Below, in pieces: positions 34,893 to 42,879 of a stretch of DNA of 64,000 nt. The notes below the pieces were generated by a model, which did not search any database, had not been told where the DNA came from, and worked only from the letters and a program-made list of their open reading frames with translations. Numbering within the stretch: position 1 is the stretch's first letter; every line of letters starts with the position of its first letter. The stretch is from Bacillota bacterium (GTDB taxonomy: Bacteria; Bacillota; Clostridia; DSM-8532): positions 186,001 to 250,000 of the forward strand of contig JAEZJF010000010.1 in NCBI GenBank assembly GCA_023415825.1, read 5' to 3'. The translations under genes were made by a program, and so were the position numbers.

Positions 34893-36170
34893 TTAAACGA
34901 ACATCATCAGGTTTGCCGAAAAAACGTTATCCGTGTGTTCAATTTCGAGGGTTCCATCATATTTTTCCAGTATCATCCCTACATTATTTAATCCAATCCC
35001 GTGGTTCTCACAGCCAGGATGAAGAGTAACCAATTTATTATTTTTATACTTGATTTCACCATTAAAAGAATTATCAATTCTTATAAGCAGTCTGCCTTTA
35101 TCATATCGTATTTTCAAATCAATAAATTTGTCTTTTTCTAACTTTCTTGCGGCGTTTATTGCGTTATCTATAATGTTTCCTAATATTGTTGTCATATCAA
35201 AGGGATTAACCTGAAGATTTTCCGGAATACTCAGCCCCACATTGATTCTGATTTCATATTGCTCCGCTTCCTGTTTTTTATAATTAAGAATACTATCAAT
35301 AACTAAATTGCCGGAATTATAAGACTCTTTTACACTTTTATAGACGCCCATGATCTTACCTATATATGCCGCTGCCTCTTTTTGCTCATTCCTCTGCACA
35401 AGAGCTGCGATGACAGATAAATGGTTCTTATAATCATGTTTTTCTGCATTTCTGATCTTTATGGATTCATTCATGAGTTCAAATTGATTAACATAGTATT
35501 CATTTTGCTTTTTAATAATAAGGCTTTGACATTTATCCGCATATTCTGCGGATATTTCAACATATAAGAGAATGACAGCAATATTAATGATTAATATGAC
35601 AATAATCAGAACAACCGTTATTTTATTACCGATATTAAAATTCACAAAAATTATAATAGCGCACAGTGAGACGATTGGAATAAAGGTTATTCTGGACCAC
35701 ATTAAATTTGGCAGGTAAACATCATTTTTTATATTTAAAAAAACGGATAAAAAATAAACCGCGATGTATTCCGTAATCCTTACTATGACGACCTGCCAGA
35801 CAAACCCATTTGAATAGAACTTTGTATGCATTGGCGAAGTTTGCTCAAAAATTAAGAAATATATTAATTCAATACATGTCAACATCAGACAAAATAAAAC
35901 CGAGGATAAAATTCTCTTTGTGGAAGATGCGCGATAATAAAAAGTTATTCCGGTACACACTAGAATATTGTATGTCAATAAAACAAGCGGATTATTAACA
36001 AATAAATTAAGAGCTAATAATATCATATAAATGCCTGCATAAGACAGCAGCGTTATTCTTTTGCTAATGTAAGGGGTTCCAAATAGAGACGCCATATATT
36101 TATAATGCACATAAGCATCTGGGATCTTTAACAGTAGAACAACCACCAATTGAAGATTCGATAATTGCAT
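34893..36170 (-). CDS. AgrC-like sensor histidine kinase (GHKL)
   Basis: A 425-aa membrane kinase. Six hydrophobic segments fill about 1-200, then a dimer helix with the phospho-acceptor histidine in EKHDYKNHLSVIAALV (about 241-256), and the ATP domain with the N box NIIDNAINAARK and G box HGIGLNNV. This is the layout of peptide-pheromone sensors of the AgrC/ComD group. It is transcribed after the LytTR regulator, its start only 2 bases from that gene's stop. No agrB protease or agrD peptide gene is seen nearby, so the signal is not known. Confidence 0.85.
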   Translation of the reverse strand: MQLSNLQLVVVLLLKIPDAYVHYKYMASLFGTPYISKRITLLSYAGIYMILLALNLFVNNPLVLLTYNILVCTGITFYYRASSTKRILSSVLFCLMLTCIELIYFLIFEQTSPMHTKFYSNGFVWQVVIVRITEYIAVYFLSVFLNIKNDVYLPNLMWSRITFIPIVSLCAIIIFVNFNIGNKITVVLIIVILIINIAVILLYVEISAEYADKCQSLIIKKQNEYYVNQFELMNESIKIRNAEKHDYKNHLSVIAALVQRNEQKEAAAYIGKIMGVYKSVKESYNSGNLVIDSILNYKKQEAEQYEIRINVGLSIPENLQVNPFDMTTILGNIIDNAINAARKLEKDKFIDLKIRYDKGRLLIRIDNSFNGEIKYKNNKLVTLHPGCENHGIGLNNVGMILEKYDGTLEIEHTDNVFSANLMMFV

Positions 36171-36172
36171 TT

Positions 36173-36889
36173 TTATCTTTCCTTTTCAATTGTAATCTGA
36201 AGGTCCCTTATTTCTTTACGCCGTGACTGACTTATCGGCAATACCGTTTTATCTGACATAACTAAATAATCGTAGCTAAACTCAATAACATGGTTATAGT
36301 TAATTAAATACGACTTGTGTATGTAAAAAAACTGACATGCCTGCAACTGAGAAAATATGTCTGAAAGCGATCCATAAAAAATGATCTCCCCCGCTGATGT
36401 CGTCATCTTTACCTGCCTATTAATACTTTCAAAGTAAAGTATATCTTCAATCAGCTTTTTATTTGTGTTATGGCCTTGTTTATAAGTGAAATACTTGTAT
36501 TTCTTTGCTGACAGTTCCATCGCTTTTTTCAGCACTTTAGTAATTTTTTCGAACTCGAGTGGTTTTATAAGAAAATTCAAGGGTCTGACGTTAAATAATT
36601 CTATGGCGTAGCTTTGCTTCCCGGATATATACACAATCTGCATGGTTTCATTTCGAAGCTCGTTGCGTATCTTTTCACCTATTTCAACACCGTTCATCTG
36701 CTTGAATTCAATATCCAAAAATAGAATATCGTATTCAATTCCGGAACTCAGAAATTTACACAATTCCTCTCCGGAATAATATACGTCTATCTCTATTTCC
36801 ACAGATATTGATTTGCTATAATCTATAATCATTTGCTCAATCTGGGAACAGATCTCTATTTCATCATCGCATATAACGACGCGATACAT
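36173..36889 (-). CDS. LytTR-type response regulator (AgrA-like)
   Basis: A 238-aa regulator. The receiver domain has the acidic pair in VVICDDE (8-9), phospho-acceptor D59 in LFLDIEF and the conserved lysine in FLIKPLEF (about 113). The LytTR DNA-binding domain fills about 130-235 (ILYFESINRQVKM, FFYIHKSYLINYNHV, LPISQSRRKEI). It is the first gene of a two-gene unit with the sensor kinase. It reads away from an endonuclease IV-like gene across a 255-base AT-rich gap with no clear LytTR repeat pair. Confidence 0.85.
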   Translation of the reverse strand: MYRVVICDDEIEICSQIEQMIIDYSKSISVEIEIDVYYSGEELCKFLSSGIEYDILFLDIEFKQMNGVEIGEKIRNELRNETMQIVYISGKQSYAIELFNVRPLNFLIKPLEFEKITKVLKKAMELSAKKYKYFTYKQGHNTNKKLIEDILYFESINRQVKMTTSAGEIIFYGSLSDIFSQLQACQFFYIHKSYLINYNHVIEFSYDYLVMSDKTVLPISQSRRKEIRDLQITIEKER

Positions 36890-37144
36890 TTTGCGTCACC
36901 CTTTTCAATGTTTTCTAAAAAAAACCACATTTCATTAAATTAACACAAAAGGGCTGTTTTTGCAATGCCAACCTTGTTTCTACACATGGCTGATGTATGA
37001 ATTTGTTTTCCTCATAATCACGTGATTTTTTAATAGATTTTTGGTTTCCGAAAATTCTGGCAAAATAAAATAAGAATAGCTATGATAGAATTAATGATAA
37101 TATTAAATTAAGAGAGTTGGAACGCTTCAGTATAAAGGGCGAAT

Positions 37145-37963
37145 ATGGATAAACTATTATTTGGGATATCAGGCTTACCAATAGGCAATGGATCAAAAAA
37201 ATTTAACTATGCTTCTGGCATTGACTATTTAAAATCAATAGGGCTTGATGCTATGGAACTTCTTTTTGTGCGAAATGTAAATGTGACAGATAAAAATAAA
37301 CATATAATATTAAAAACCAAGTTAGACAATGATTTTTATCTGTCGGCTCATGGATCACATTATATAAATTTAAATGCAGATGAATATGAAAAGCAAGAAC
37401 AGTCATTGGAAAGAATAACAAATGCAATGGAAGGATTATTAAAAGTTAAGGGGAAAAGCTTAGTATTTCATCCGGGCTTTTATTTAAAGGACGCAAAAGA
37501 GGAGGCTTATAATACTATAAAAGAAAACTTGTTAAAGCTTCCATACAGAGAAATAGATTATAGGCTTGAGACTACGGGAAAAAAGACCCAGTTTGGGACA
37601 CTTGAGGAATTAGTTTCTCTCTGTAAAGAAGTAAGCTCCTGCAAGTTATGTATTGACTTTTCTCATATACATGCAAGACAGAATGGCTGTTTAAAAGGCT
37701 ATGATGATTTTACAAAAATACTGCAATACGTGGTGGATAAGTTGGGCAGGTCTGCTCTAGATGATATGCATATCCACATGGGTGGAATAAACTACAATGA
37801 AAAAGGCGAGATAAGCCATCTTCCCTTATTAGAAAGTGATTTCAACTATTCGGAGTGTCTAAAAGCCATAAAAGATTATAATATCAAAGGATGTATAATT
37901 GTAGAGGGACCTCTGCTAGAGAAAGATGCCTTGTTAGTGAAGAATACTTTTGAAAAATTATAA
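37145..37963 (+). CDS. Endonuclease IV-like (Nfo/AP endonuclease 2 superfamily) TIM-barrel protein
   Basis: A 272-aa TIM barrel of the AP endonuclease 2/xylose isomerase-like superfamily. Metal-ligand segments in order: LSAHGSHYINL (about 75-85), SLVFHPGFYL (about 109-118), DYRLETTGKKTQFGT, LCIDFSHIHARQNG (about 174-187), DDMHIHMGGINYNEKGEISHLPL (about 209-231) and the final VEGPLLE. The combination, in particular HIHMGGINY, fits Nfo-type AP endonucleases (DNA repair) better than sugar isomerases. The next gene is an HhH DNA glycosylase, which supports a base-excision role: glycosylase makes the abasic site, this enzyme cuts it. Confidence 0.7.
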   Translation: MDKLLFGISGLPIGNGSKKFNYASGIDYLKSIGLDAMELLFVRNVNVTDKNKHIILKTKLDNDFYLSAHGSHYINLNADEYEKQEQSLERITNAMEGLLKVKGKSLVFHPGFYLKDAKEEAYNTIKENLLKLPYREIDYRLETTGKKTQFGTLEELVSLCKEVSSCKLCIDFSHIHARQNGCLKGYDDFTKILQYVVDKLGRSALDDMHIHMGGINYNEKGEISHLPLLESDFNYSECLKAIKDYNIKGCIIVEGPLLEKDALLVKNTFEKL

Positions 37964-38014
37964 ATATCGACTAGCCTAAACTGGATCAAAAAGATGGAGG
38001 ACATATTTTAAACT

Positions 38015-38791
38015 ATGGAATCAGAATATTTAAGAAAAAAGGAGTTAAGTGAAAAACTATTAGCTTATCATAAAGAATCTTGTTTAGATCAGAGTGTTTT
38101 ACTTGGGTCATTGATTTCACAAGAAGCAAGGGGATTTATTGTGAACAATGCAAATGCATTCATTTTTGGATTAATAGCTGATCAATCAACAAAAGCTGAA
38201 CTAGCATGGTCTTTACCCTTTCGCTTAAAGAAAAGACTAGGTCATTTTGATATGCACAAAATGGGGAGTGAGGGTTATGAGCATGAAATAGAGATGGCTA
38301 TAAAAGATAAGCCTGCTTTACATAGATATCCAGGAAGAATAGCTCATTATCTTCATTTAGCTAGTAAGCACATTATAGATAATTATCAAGCTAACGGTGC
38401 TAATATTTGGTTAAATACAGATAGTGCTAAAGAAATAATTGACCGATTATGTGCTTTTAAAGGTATTAGCTCAAAAAAAGCTGCTCTTGGAACAATGTTA
38501 TTAGTAAGAGATAAAGGCGTCTATGTAAAGGATGCTCATATTATTGATATTGCTTATGATATACATGTTAGAAGAGTCTTCTTAAGAATTGGATTGGTTA
38601 AGGGTGATACATTGGAGCAAGTGACTGAAGTGGCGAAGCTCATTTACCCTGATTTTCCAGGGAAACTTACTACTCCTATTTGGGTTATTGGAAGGGAATA
38701 TTGCCGACCAACAAGCCCATTATGTGATAATTGTCCTATTTCTAGCCTATGTGAAAGAAAAGTTCATTTAGGCGGAGATATACGCGCATAA
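38015..38791 (+). CDS. HhH-GPD DNA glycosylase with 4Fe-4S cluster (Nth/MutY-like)
   Basis: A 258-aa protein of the endonuclease III superfamily. The helix-hairpin-helix with the lysine is FKGISSKKAALGTML (about 149-163), the catalytic aspartate segment is AYDIHVRRVFLRIGLV (about 180-195) and the C-terminal cluster is C-x6-C-x2-C-x5-C in REYCRPTSPLCDNCPISSLC (about 229-248). The N-terminal part is longer and less conserved than in Nth, so lesion specificity is open. It follows the endonuclease IV-like gene by 51 bases and is probably co-transcribed, forming a compact repair pair. Confidence 0.75.
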   Translation: MESEYLRKKELSEKLLAYHKESCLDQSVLLGSLISQEARGFIVNNANAFIFGLIADQSTKAELAWSLPFRLKKRLGHFDMHKMGSEGYEHEIEMAIKDKPALHRYPGRIAHYLHLASKHIIDNYQANGANIWLNTDSAKEIIDRLCAFKGISSKKAALGTMLLVRDKGVYVKDAHIIDIAYDIHVRRVFLRIGLVKGDTLEQVTEVAKLIYPDFPGKLTTPIWVIGREYCRPTSPLCDNCPISSLCERKVHLGGDIRA

Positions 38792-38903
38792 TTTTTATTA
38801 GATTTAGTCGTGGATAAACTCAATAAGCGAGCACAGGGATTATACTATTCATGTGGATTCAAACTCCTTGTTGAAAACAACTCATTTTGCATTAGAGTAT
38901 AAG

Positions 38904-38960
38904 TACGCTGAATTTGTTAGAGCGATGGCTTTTTCAGAAAATAGGTTCGACAAAGACTGA
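38904..38960 (+). pseudogene. Internally deleted remnant of a DUF362 gene copy
   Basis: Bases 38904-38927 match the DUF362 gene (ACGCTGAATTTATTAGAGCG region, 31753-31776) with one mismatch over 24. They are joined at GG directly to a sequence matching that gene's last codons and 3' flank (GGCTTTTTCAGAAAATAGG; original at 32709-32740) with few changes. About 930 bases between are missing. The piece lies 26 bases ahead of the TetR promoter. Confidence 0.65.
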
Positions 38961-38985
38961 ATTTACCAAACGAACTAAAGAAATC

Positions 38986-39014
38986 TTGACTACTTAACAC
39001 TTGTTAAGTATAAT
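38986..39014 (+). promoter_or_regulatory. Near-consensus sigma-A promoter of the TetR-SDR operon
   Basis: TTGACT (38986-38991), 17 bases, TATAAT (39009-39014). The spacer is almost entirely filled by operator 1 and the start point lies in operator 2. Confidence 0.85.
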
Positions 39015-39034
39015 CTACTTAACAAGTGTTAAGT
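38992..39034. promoter_or_regulatory. Two palindromic TetR operators
   Basis: Operator 1 (38992-39009) is ACTTAACA-CT-TGTTAAGT and operator 2 (39017-39034) is ACTTAACA-AG-TGTTAAGT. They have identical 8-bp arms and are 25 bases centre to centre. They cover the -35/-10 spacer and the transcription start, as expected for tight autorepression. Confidence 0.85.
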
Positions 39035-39039
39035 AGGTG

Positions 39040-39660
39040 ATGAAAATAGCTTTTGAAAACACAAAACAACAAATTTTGGATGTTGCACTAAGACAATTTT
39101 CGCAACGTGGTTATTCCGCTGTTTCAATTCGAAGTATATGTAAGGATATTGGTATCAAAGAAAGTGCTGTTTATTATCATTTTAAAAACAAACAGGATAT
39201 TTTAAACAACCTTATTGCGGAATTCGAAGACATGGCAAACAGGATGAACCATTCGTTGGAATCAGGATTTAAAGATACTATACCAGCGAATATTGAGGAT
39301 AATAATTTTTTACAAGTAGGCAAAAAGTATTATTCGGATTTCCTGAACAACCCTAGAATTTACCAATTAATTGGTATGTTGATGATAGAACAGCGGAATT
39401 GTCCTGAGCTTGGAAGATTATATAGCCGGCTGATGTTTGAAAAGCCGGTAGAGATGCAGACTAGGTATTTTTCATTACTAATTGAATGGGGGTACTTGAA
39501 AGACCTTCAAGCAAGAGAACTTGCGGTTACCTATCAATCAATTTTTTATTTTTGCTTTTGCCGTCAGATGGCGATGGAACAATCAGTACAGCATGCAGTG
39601 CTTGATCTTGAAAAACATCTGTTATTTTTCTTAAAACAGTACAAAAAGGAGATACTATGA
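39040..39660 (+). CDS. TetR/AcrR family repressor
   Basis: A repressor of 206 aa. The helix-turn-helix is YSAVSIRSICKDIGIKESAVYYHFKNKQDI (about 24-53). The C-terminal domain carries a PELGRLYSRLMFEKP stretch often seen in TetR proteins of this group. The ATG at 39040 is preferred over GTG 39037; the AGTAGG site is close to both and lies partly in operator 2, so repressor binding and ribosome loading use the same DNA. It overlaps the SDR gene by four bases. Two palindromes on its own promoter make autoregulation very likely. Confidence 0.85.
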   Translation: MKIAFENTKQQILDVALRQFSQRGYSAVSIRSICKDIGIKESAVYYHFKNKQDILNNLIAEFEDMANRMNHSLESGFKDTIPANIEDNNFLQVGKKYYSDFLNNPRIYQLIGMLMIEQRNCPELGRLYSRLMFEKPVEMQTRYFSLLIEWGYLKDLQARELAVTYQSIFYFCFCRQMAMEQSVQHAVLDLEKHLLFFLKQYKKEIL

Positions 39661-40412
39661 AAAGTGTATTCATTACCGGTGCGAATGAAGGCATTGGATA
39701 TTTCATGATTTGTCAGTTCCTTGAAGAGGGGAAAAACGTTTCAGTACTTGACATAAATATTGACCAGCTTGAATCTTTACGTACACAGTATCCCAGTAAG
39801 TTGCTTGCAGTAAAAGGGGATGTTAGTAGTATAGAATGTGTTGATAAAGCAGTTCAATTAGCATTGATCAAATTCGGGAAAATAGATTATGCAATTCATA
39901 ATGCTTGTCACTGCCCCTTTGCCGATTTTGAGAAAATGCGTTATGAAGATTACTATAGTACATTTGCCGTAAATTATTTCGGGGCTATAAATCTATGCCG
40001 TACAGTACTGCCTGTTATGAAGAAACAGAATTCCGGAAGAGTATATTTTACATCATCGGCCGTTGGCATCACTGGTTTTCCAGGCATTAATTCATATGCT
40101 TCAAGCAAGGGTGCGATTGAAACATTAGCTAAATGTATGAGTTTAGAATATCAGGATAGTTGTATCAGCTTTCATATATTGCACCCGCCTCTGACTAAAA
40201 CAAGATCTGCAGAGCCTTTGCCGATTCCTGAGGATTTCAAGGTAAGTGCAGAAGTGGTTGGTCGTGGCTTAGCAAAACGGATTGATAGTAAAAAATTTAT
40301 CATTTGTCATAATAATTCATTGTTGTTTCAAACGCGTATGATGTATATGTTTCCGGTTGCGATGGGCAAATTTTTAAACAATGGAGCAAAGAAACTGATG
40401 ACTAAATGTTAG
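39657..40412 (+). CDS. Short-chain dehydrogenase/reductase
   Basis: A 251-aa classical SDR. The nucleotide-binding glycine motif is TGANEGIG (7-14), NAC replaces the usual NAG (about 81-83), and the catalytic serine and YxxxK are in TSSAVG and YASSKGAIE (about 128-155). It is translationally coupled to TetR (ATGA overlap). The C-terminal end has two hydrophobic patches (MMYMFPVAMG), hinting at membrane contact as in ketosphinganine/3-keto-lipid reductases; that is a guess. It is the likely target, with TetR, of the double operator. Confidence 0.8.
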   Translation: MKSVFITGANEGIGYFMICQFLEEGKNVSVLDINIDQLESLRTQYPSKLLAVKGDVSSIECVDKAVQLALIKFGKIDYAIHNACHCPFADFEKMRYEDYYSTFAVNYFGAINLCRTVLPVMKKQNSGRVYFTSSAVGITGFPGINSYASSKGAIETLAKCMSLEYQDSCISFHILHPPLTKTRSAEPLPIPEDFKVSAEVVGRGLAKRIDSKKFIICHNNSLLFQTRMMYMFPVAMGKFLNNGAKKLMTKC

Positions 40413-40523
40413 TTAATGAAATTGAGTCGCATGCTTTAATATGCAAATAAATCGTTAGTTGCAAGACTTCATATATTGTGTTTGACAAACGGCTGCTTGA
40501 TAATGTTAAGAAGGAGGTATTCT

Positions 40524-41159
40524 ATGATCGGACCAGATAAGAAAAAACTTTATCCGAATGAAAATATAAAGACGGTCTGCTATATAAGTAATCTACCTAA
40601 AAGAGTTAATGTTGAGATTGGAGACTATACTTATTACAGCGATAATAAAAATTCCCCGGAGAAATTTTATGATAACATTGAGCACCATTATGAATTCTTG
40701 GGAGACAAGCTGATAATAGGTAAGTTCTGTGCTATAGCGGAGGGCATTAAGTTTATAATGAATGGCGCGAATCACAGAATGGACGGAATTACAACCTATC
40801 CTTTTAATATTTTTGCATGTGGATGGGAAAAGGTCACTCCTACAAAAGAACAGTTGCCTCTTAAAGGGGACACAGTGATCGGCAATGATGTCTGGTTAGG
40901 TCAAAATGTAACCATTATGCCAGGTATTAAAATTGGTGATGGTGCGATAGTTGCTGCTAATTCGACAGTAGTTAAAAATGTTGAACCATATACAATATAT
41001 GGCGGAAATCCAGCTAAATTTATCAAGAAACGATTTAGTGATGAAAAGATTGAATTTTTGCTAAAGATTCAATGGTGGAACTGGGACGAAGAGAAGATAT
41101 TTAATAACCTTGAAAAGTTAACATCACAAGATGGTTTAGATCAATTAATGAAGAGATAA
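40524..41159 (+). CDS. vat: Vat-family xenobiotic (streptogramin A) O-acetyltransferase
   Basis: A 211-aa left-handed beta-helix acetyltransferase. It reads like Vat(D)-type enzymes almost throughout: NVEIGDYTYY, DKLIIGKFCAI, FIMNGANHRMDG with the catalytic histidine at 84, TTYPFNIFACGWEK, KGDTVIGNDVWLG, IMPGIKIGDGAIVAANS, GGNPAKFIKKRF and IQWWNW. Vat enzymes acetylate the hydroxyl of streptogramin A drugs using acetyl-CoA and so block ribosome binding. The start at 40524 follows GGAGG; the 16 upstream codons have no ribosome site. It stands alone behind about 110 bases with no clear promoter. Chromosomal Vat-like genes can be intrinsic. Confidence 0.85.
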   Translation: MIGPDKKKLYPNENIKTVCYISNLPKRVNVEIGDYTYYSDNKNSPEKFYDNIEHHYEFLGDKLIIGKFCAIAEGIKFIMNGANHRMDGITTYPFNIFACGWEKVTPTKEQLPLKGDTVIGNDVWLGQNVTIMPGIKIGDGAIVAANSTVVKNVEPYTIYGGNPAKFIKKRFSDEKIEFLLKIQWWNWDEEKIFNNLEKLTSQDGLDQLMKR

Positions 41160-41261
41160 ACATAAACAATAGAGTTTCTATTATTGGTTTGAACACTGTA
41201 GCAATTACCCCATAGGGTAAACTGATAATAGACTAGTTCTAGTTAAGGAGTTTGGTTATAA

Positions 41262-41726
41262 ATGGTTGATAATAACACAGTTATGAAATCTGGGAGATGT
41301 ATAGAATGTGGAGCTGGGGAGACAGATGGGTTTTCATGCTATGAGCTATTCGGGTTTCCTCTTGTGTGGGAGCATAATGATCCAAAGCTATATGAGCTAC
41401 ATTTTTGGCTCGTCTCATGTTATATGATACAACACCCTTCGAACTATACAGAAGAGGGATATAAGCACTTAGTTAATCTTTTTATTGACGCTTATGATAA
41501 TGATTGGGATACACCATATATTCTCAAGAAAAATCGAGAAATTGTAAAATCATTAAGCAAAATAACAAACCCTATCCCAAGCAACGAAAGAAAGCGTGAA
41601 CTAAGACTTTGGCCTATGACAATTGAAGATATATATTTGGGCGGGGAGCAAAATGCAATCGTGAATATCAATAAATGGAAAGAGCTTATTAGAAGTGAAT
41701 TAAGGCGTTGTTCCGCCTGCCAATAG
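41262..41726 (+). CDS. DUF5946-like protein
   Basis: A 154-aa protein with an N-terminal CIECGAGETDGFSC motif (about 13-26), likely a small metal site, then LYELHFWLVSCYMIQHPSNYTEEG (about 46-69) and a mostly helical C-terminal half ending in CSACQ. The H-x20-QHPS pattern fits the DUF5946 family of unknown function. GGAG lies 11 bases upstream. Small palindromes sit in the 100 bases before it, including ACTAG-TT-CTAGT. Confidence 0.6.
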   Translation: MVDNNTVMKSGRCIECGAGETDGFSCYELFGFPLVWEHNDPKLYELHFWLVSCYMIQHPSNYTEEGYKHLVNLFIDAYDNDWDTPYILKKNREIVKSLSKITNPIPSNERKRELRLWPMTIEDIYLGGEQNAIVNINKWKELIRSELRRCSACQ

Positions 41727-41873
41727 TGCCCAAAATACCGTGGATATGTTTCCGACCACCGACACCTCCAATTCAGTTCAAGAAATCTGTTGCCAGCTTG
41801 TGTAAAAAGCAAAATGGCTTCACTGGTAATTGATATGAAAGCTTGCAAATGAGACATTCATGGGTGAAATGAT

Positions 41874-42239
41874 ATGAGAAAATATTCAAGAGATAAATTT
41901 TCAGACGCACTACAAGTTGTATCGTCTACCATTAGTAAATGTGAAATGATACAGCCTAAATTTGCGGAGGGGACTTCTCAATATACTCTTCTTAAGAACA
42001 GAATAAAGGCGATGTATATCTCAAGGGCACTAATTACAGAGGACCGAGAAATTGAGCGGTACTCGAAAGAAGAATTGATCGATGCTCTTAAACCGGTAGC
42101 ATCTGTGATAAGTAAGTGTGAAACTGGTCAAAGGAAACATGAGATGGAATCACCTCAATACAAGCGCTTTCAGAAGATTATTGACGCGATGAACATTTCT
42201 AAAACGTTGATTACAGATGAAATTAGTAAAAGAGGTTAA
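41874..42239 (+). CDS. Small protein made of two ~57-residue repeats, unknown
   Basis: A 121-aa helical protein whose two halves are repeats of each other: YSRDKFSDALQVVSSTISKCE with ALITEDRE (residues about 4-60) and YSKEELIDALKPVASVISKCE with TLITDEIS (about 62-118). The ISKCE and YISRALIT/NISKTLIT segments are the best kept. It is not a family I recognise. It lies alone between the DUF5946-like gene and a convergent flavodoxin, with a weak ribosome site (GGTGAAATGAT). Confidence 0.6.
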   Translation: MRKYSRDKFSDALQVVSSTISKCEMIQPKFAEGTSQYTLLKNRIKAMYISRALITEDREIERYSKEELIDALKPVASVISKCETGQRKHEMESPQYKRFQKIIDAMNISKTLITDEISKRG

Positions 42240-42309
42240 ATCTTGATTACTTCGCTTACTGTATAATACTGCTTTCACACTTTGGGCATTCTCACATTAA
42301 CATTGGGAT

Positions 42310-42795
42310 TTACAACTTCATTTGCATTAACATCTCAATGCTATCAATCCAATCTTGAACATGCCTATCATCAAAATCGCTTGTTGCCGCAAATCCCGGT
42401 AGCAATTTTGAATTAGGGCATTCTTTGGATATATTGATTTCTATTTGCCCAAATCCACCACCACCATGAGTGCAAAACGGAATGATTGTTTTTCCGTTCA
42501 AATCAACACTGCGCAGAAAGCTCAATATCGGCGGTGCAAAAGATTTGAACCAGTTTGGTGTTCCTATAAAAATATATTCATAATTGTTTACCGGTTCATT
42601 TCCGGAGAGCAACTTAGGACAATACCCTCTTTCAATTTCATTTCTTGCTTCTTTTGTTGCGCCATTGTAGGTAAATGAATAAGGTTTTTCAGGGATTAAT
42701 TCTCTAATATCTCCGTCTGTAATAATTGCTATATCTTCTGCCAAACTTTTAGTTGTATTTGAATAAGAGTAATATATAACTAATGTTTTACTCAT
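42310..42795 (-). CDS. Flavodoxin
   Basis: A 161-aa flavodoxin. The FMN phosphate loop is YYSYSNTTKSLAE (about 8-20), the second loop FIGTPNWFKSFAPP (about 76-89) and the third THGGGGFGQIE (about 108-118), as in the flavodoxin_4 group. It carries single electrons in place of ferredoxin or acts as a quinone/NADPH reductase. It lies downstream of the WYL regulator on the same strand (84-base gap). Confidence 0.85.
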   Translation of the reverse strand: MSKTLVIYYSYSNTTKSLAEDIAIITDGDIRELIPEKPYSFTYNGATKEARNEIERGYCPKLLSGNEPVNNYEYIFIGTPNWFKSFAPPILSFLRSVDLNGKTIIPFCTHGGGGFGQIEINISKECPNSKLLPGFAATSDFDDRHVQDWIDSIEMLMQMKL

Positions 42796-42879
42796 AATAA
42801 ATCCTCCGAAATTCTATTTTCATATTTCGCTTTTCTTCATTATGGTCTGTAATGTAACGTAACTATCCGTTTTTGCCAT

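Noticed and set aside
34893..37144. Possible complete agr-type quorum-sensing locus
   Set aside because: Kinase and LytTR regulator are present, but no AgrB-like membrane protease or short AgrD-like peptide ORF is visible on either side.
40413..40524. Leader-peptide attenuator in front of the Vat-like gene
   Set aside because: The upstream in-frame codons lack a separate start with a ribosome site and I found no alternative hairpins as in the Cfr-like leader.
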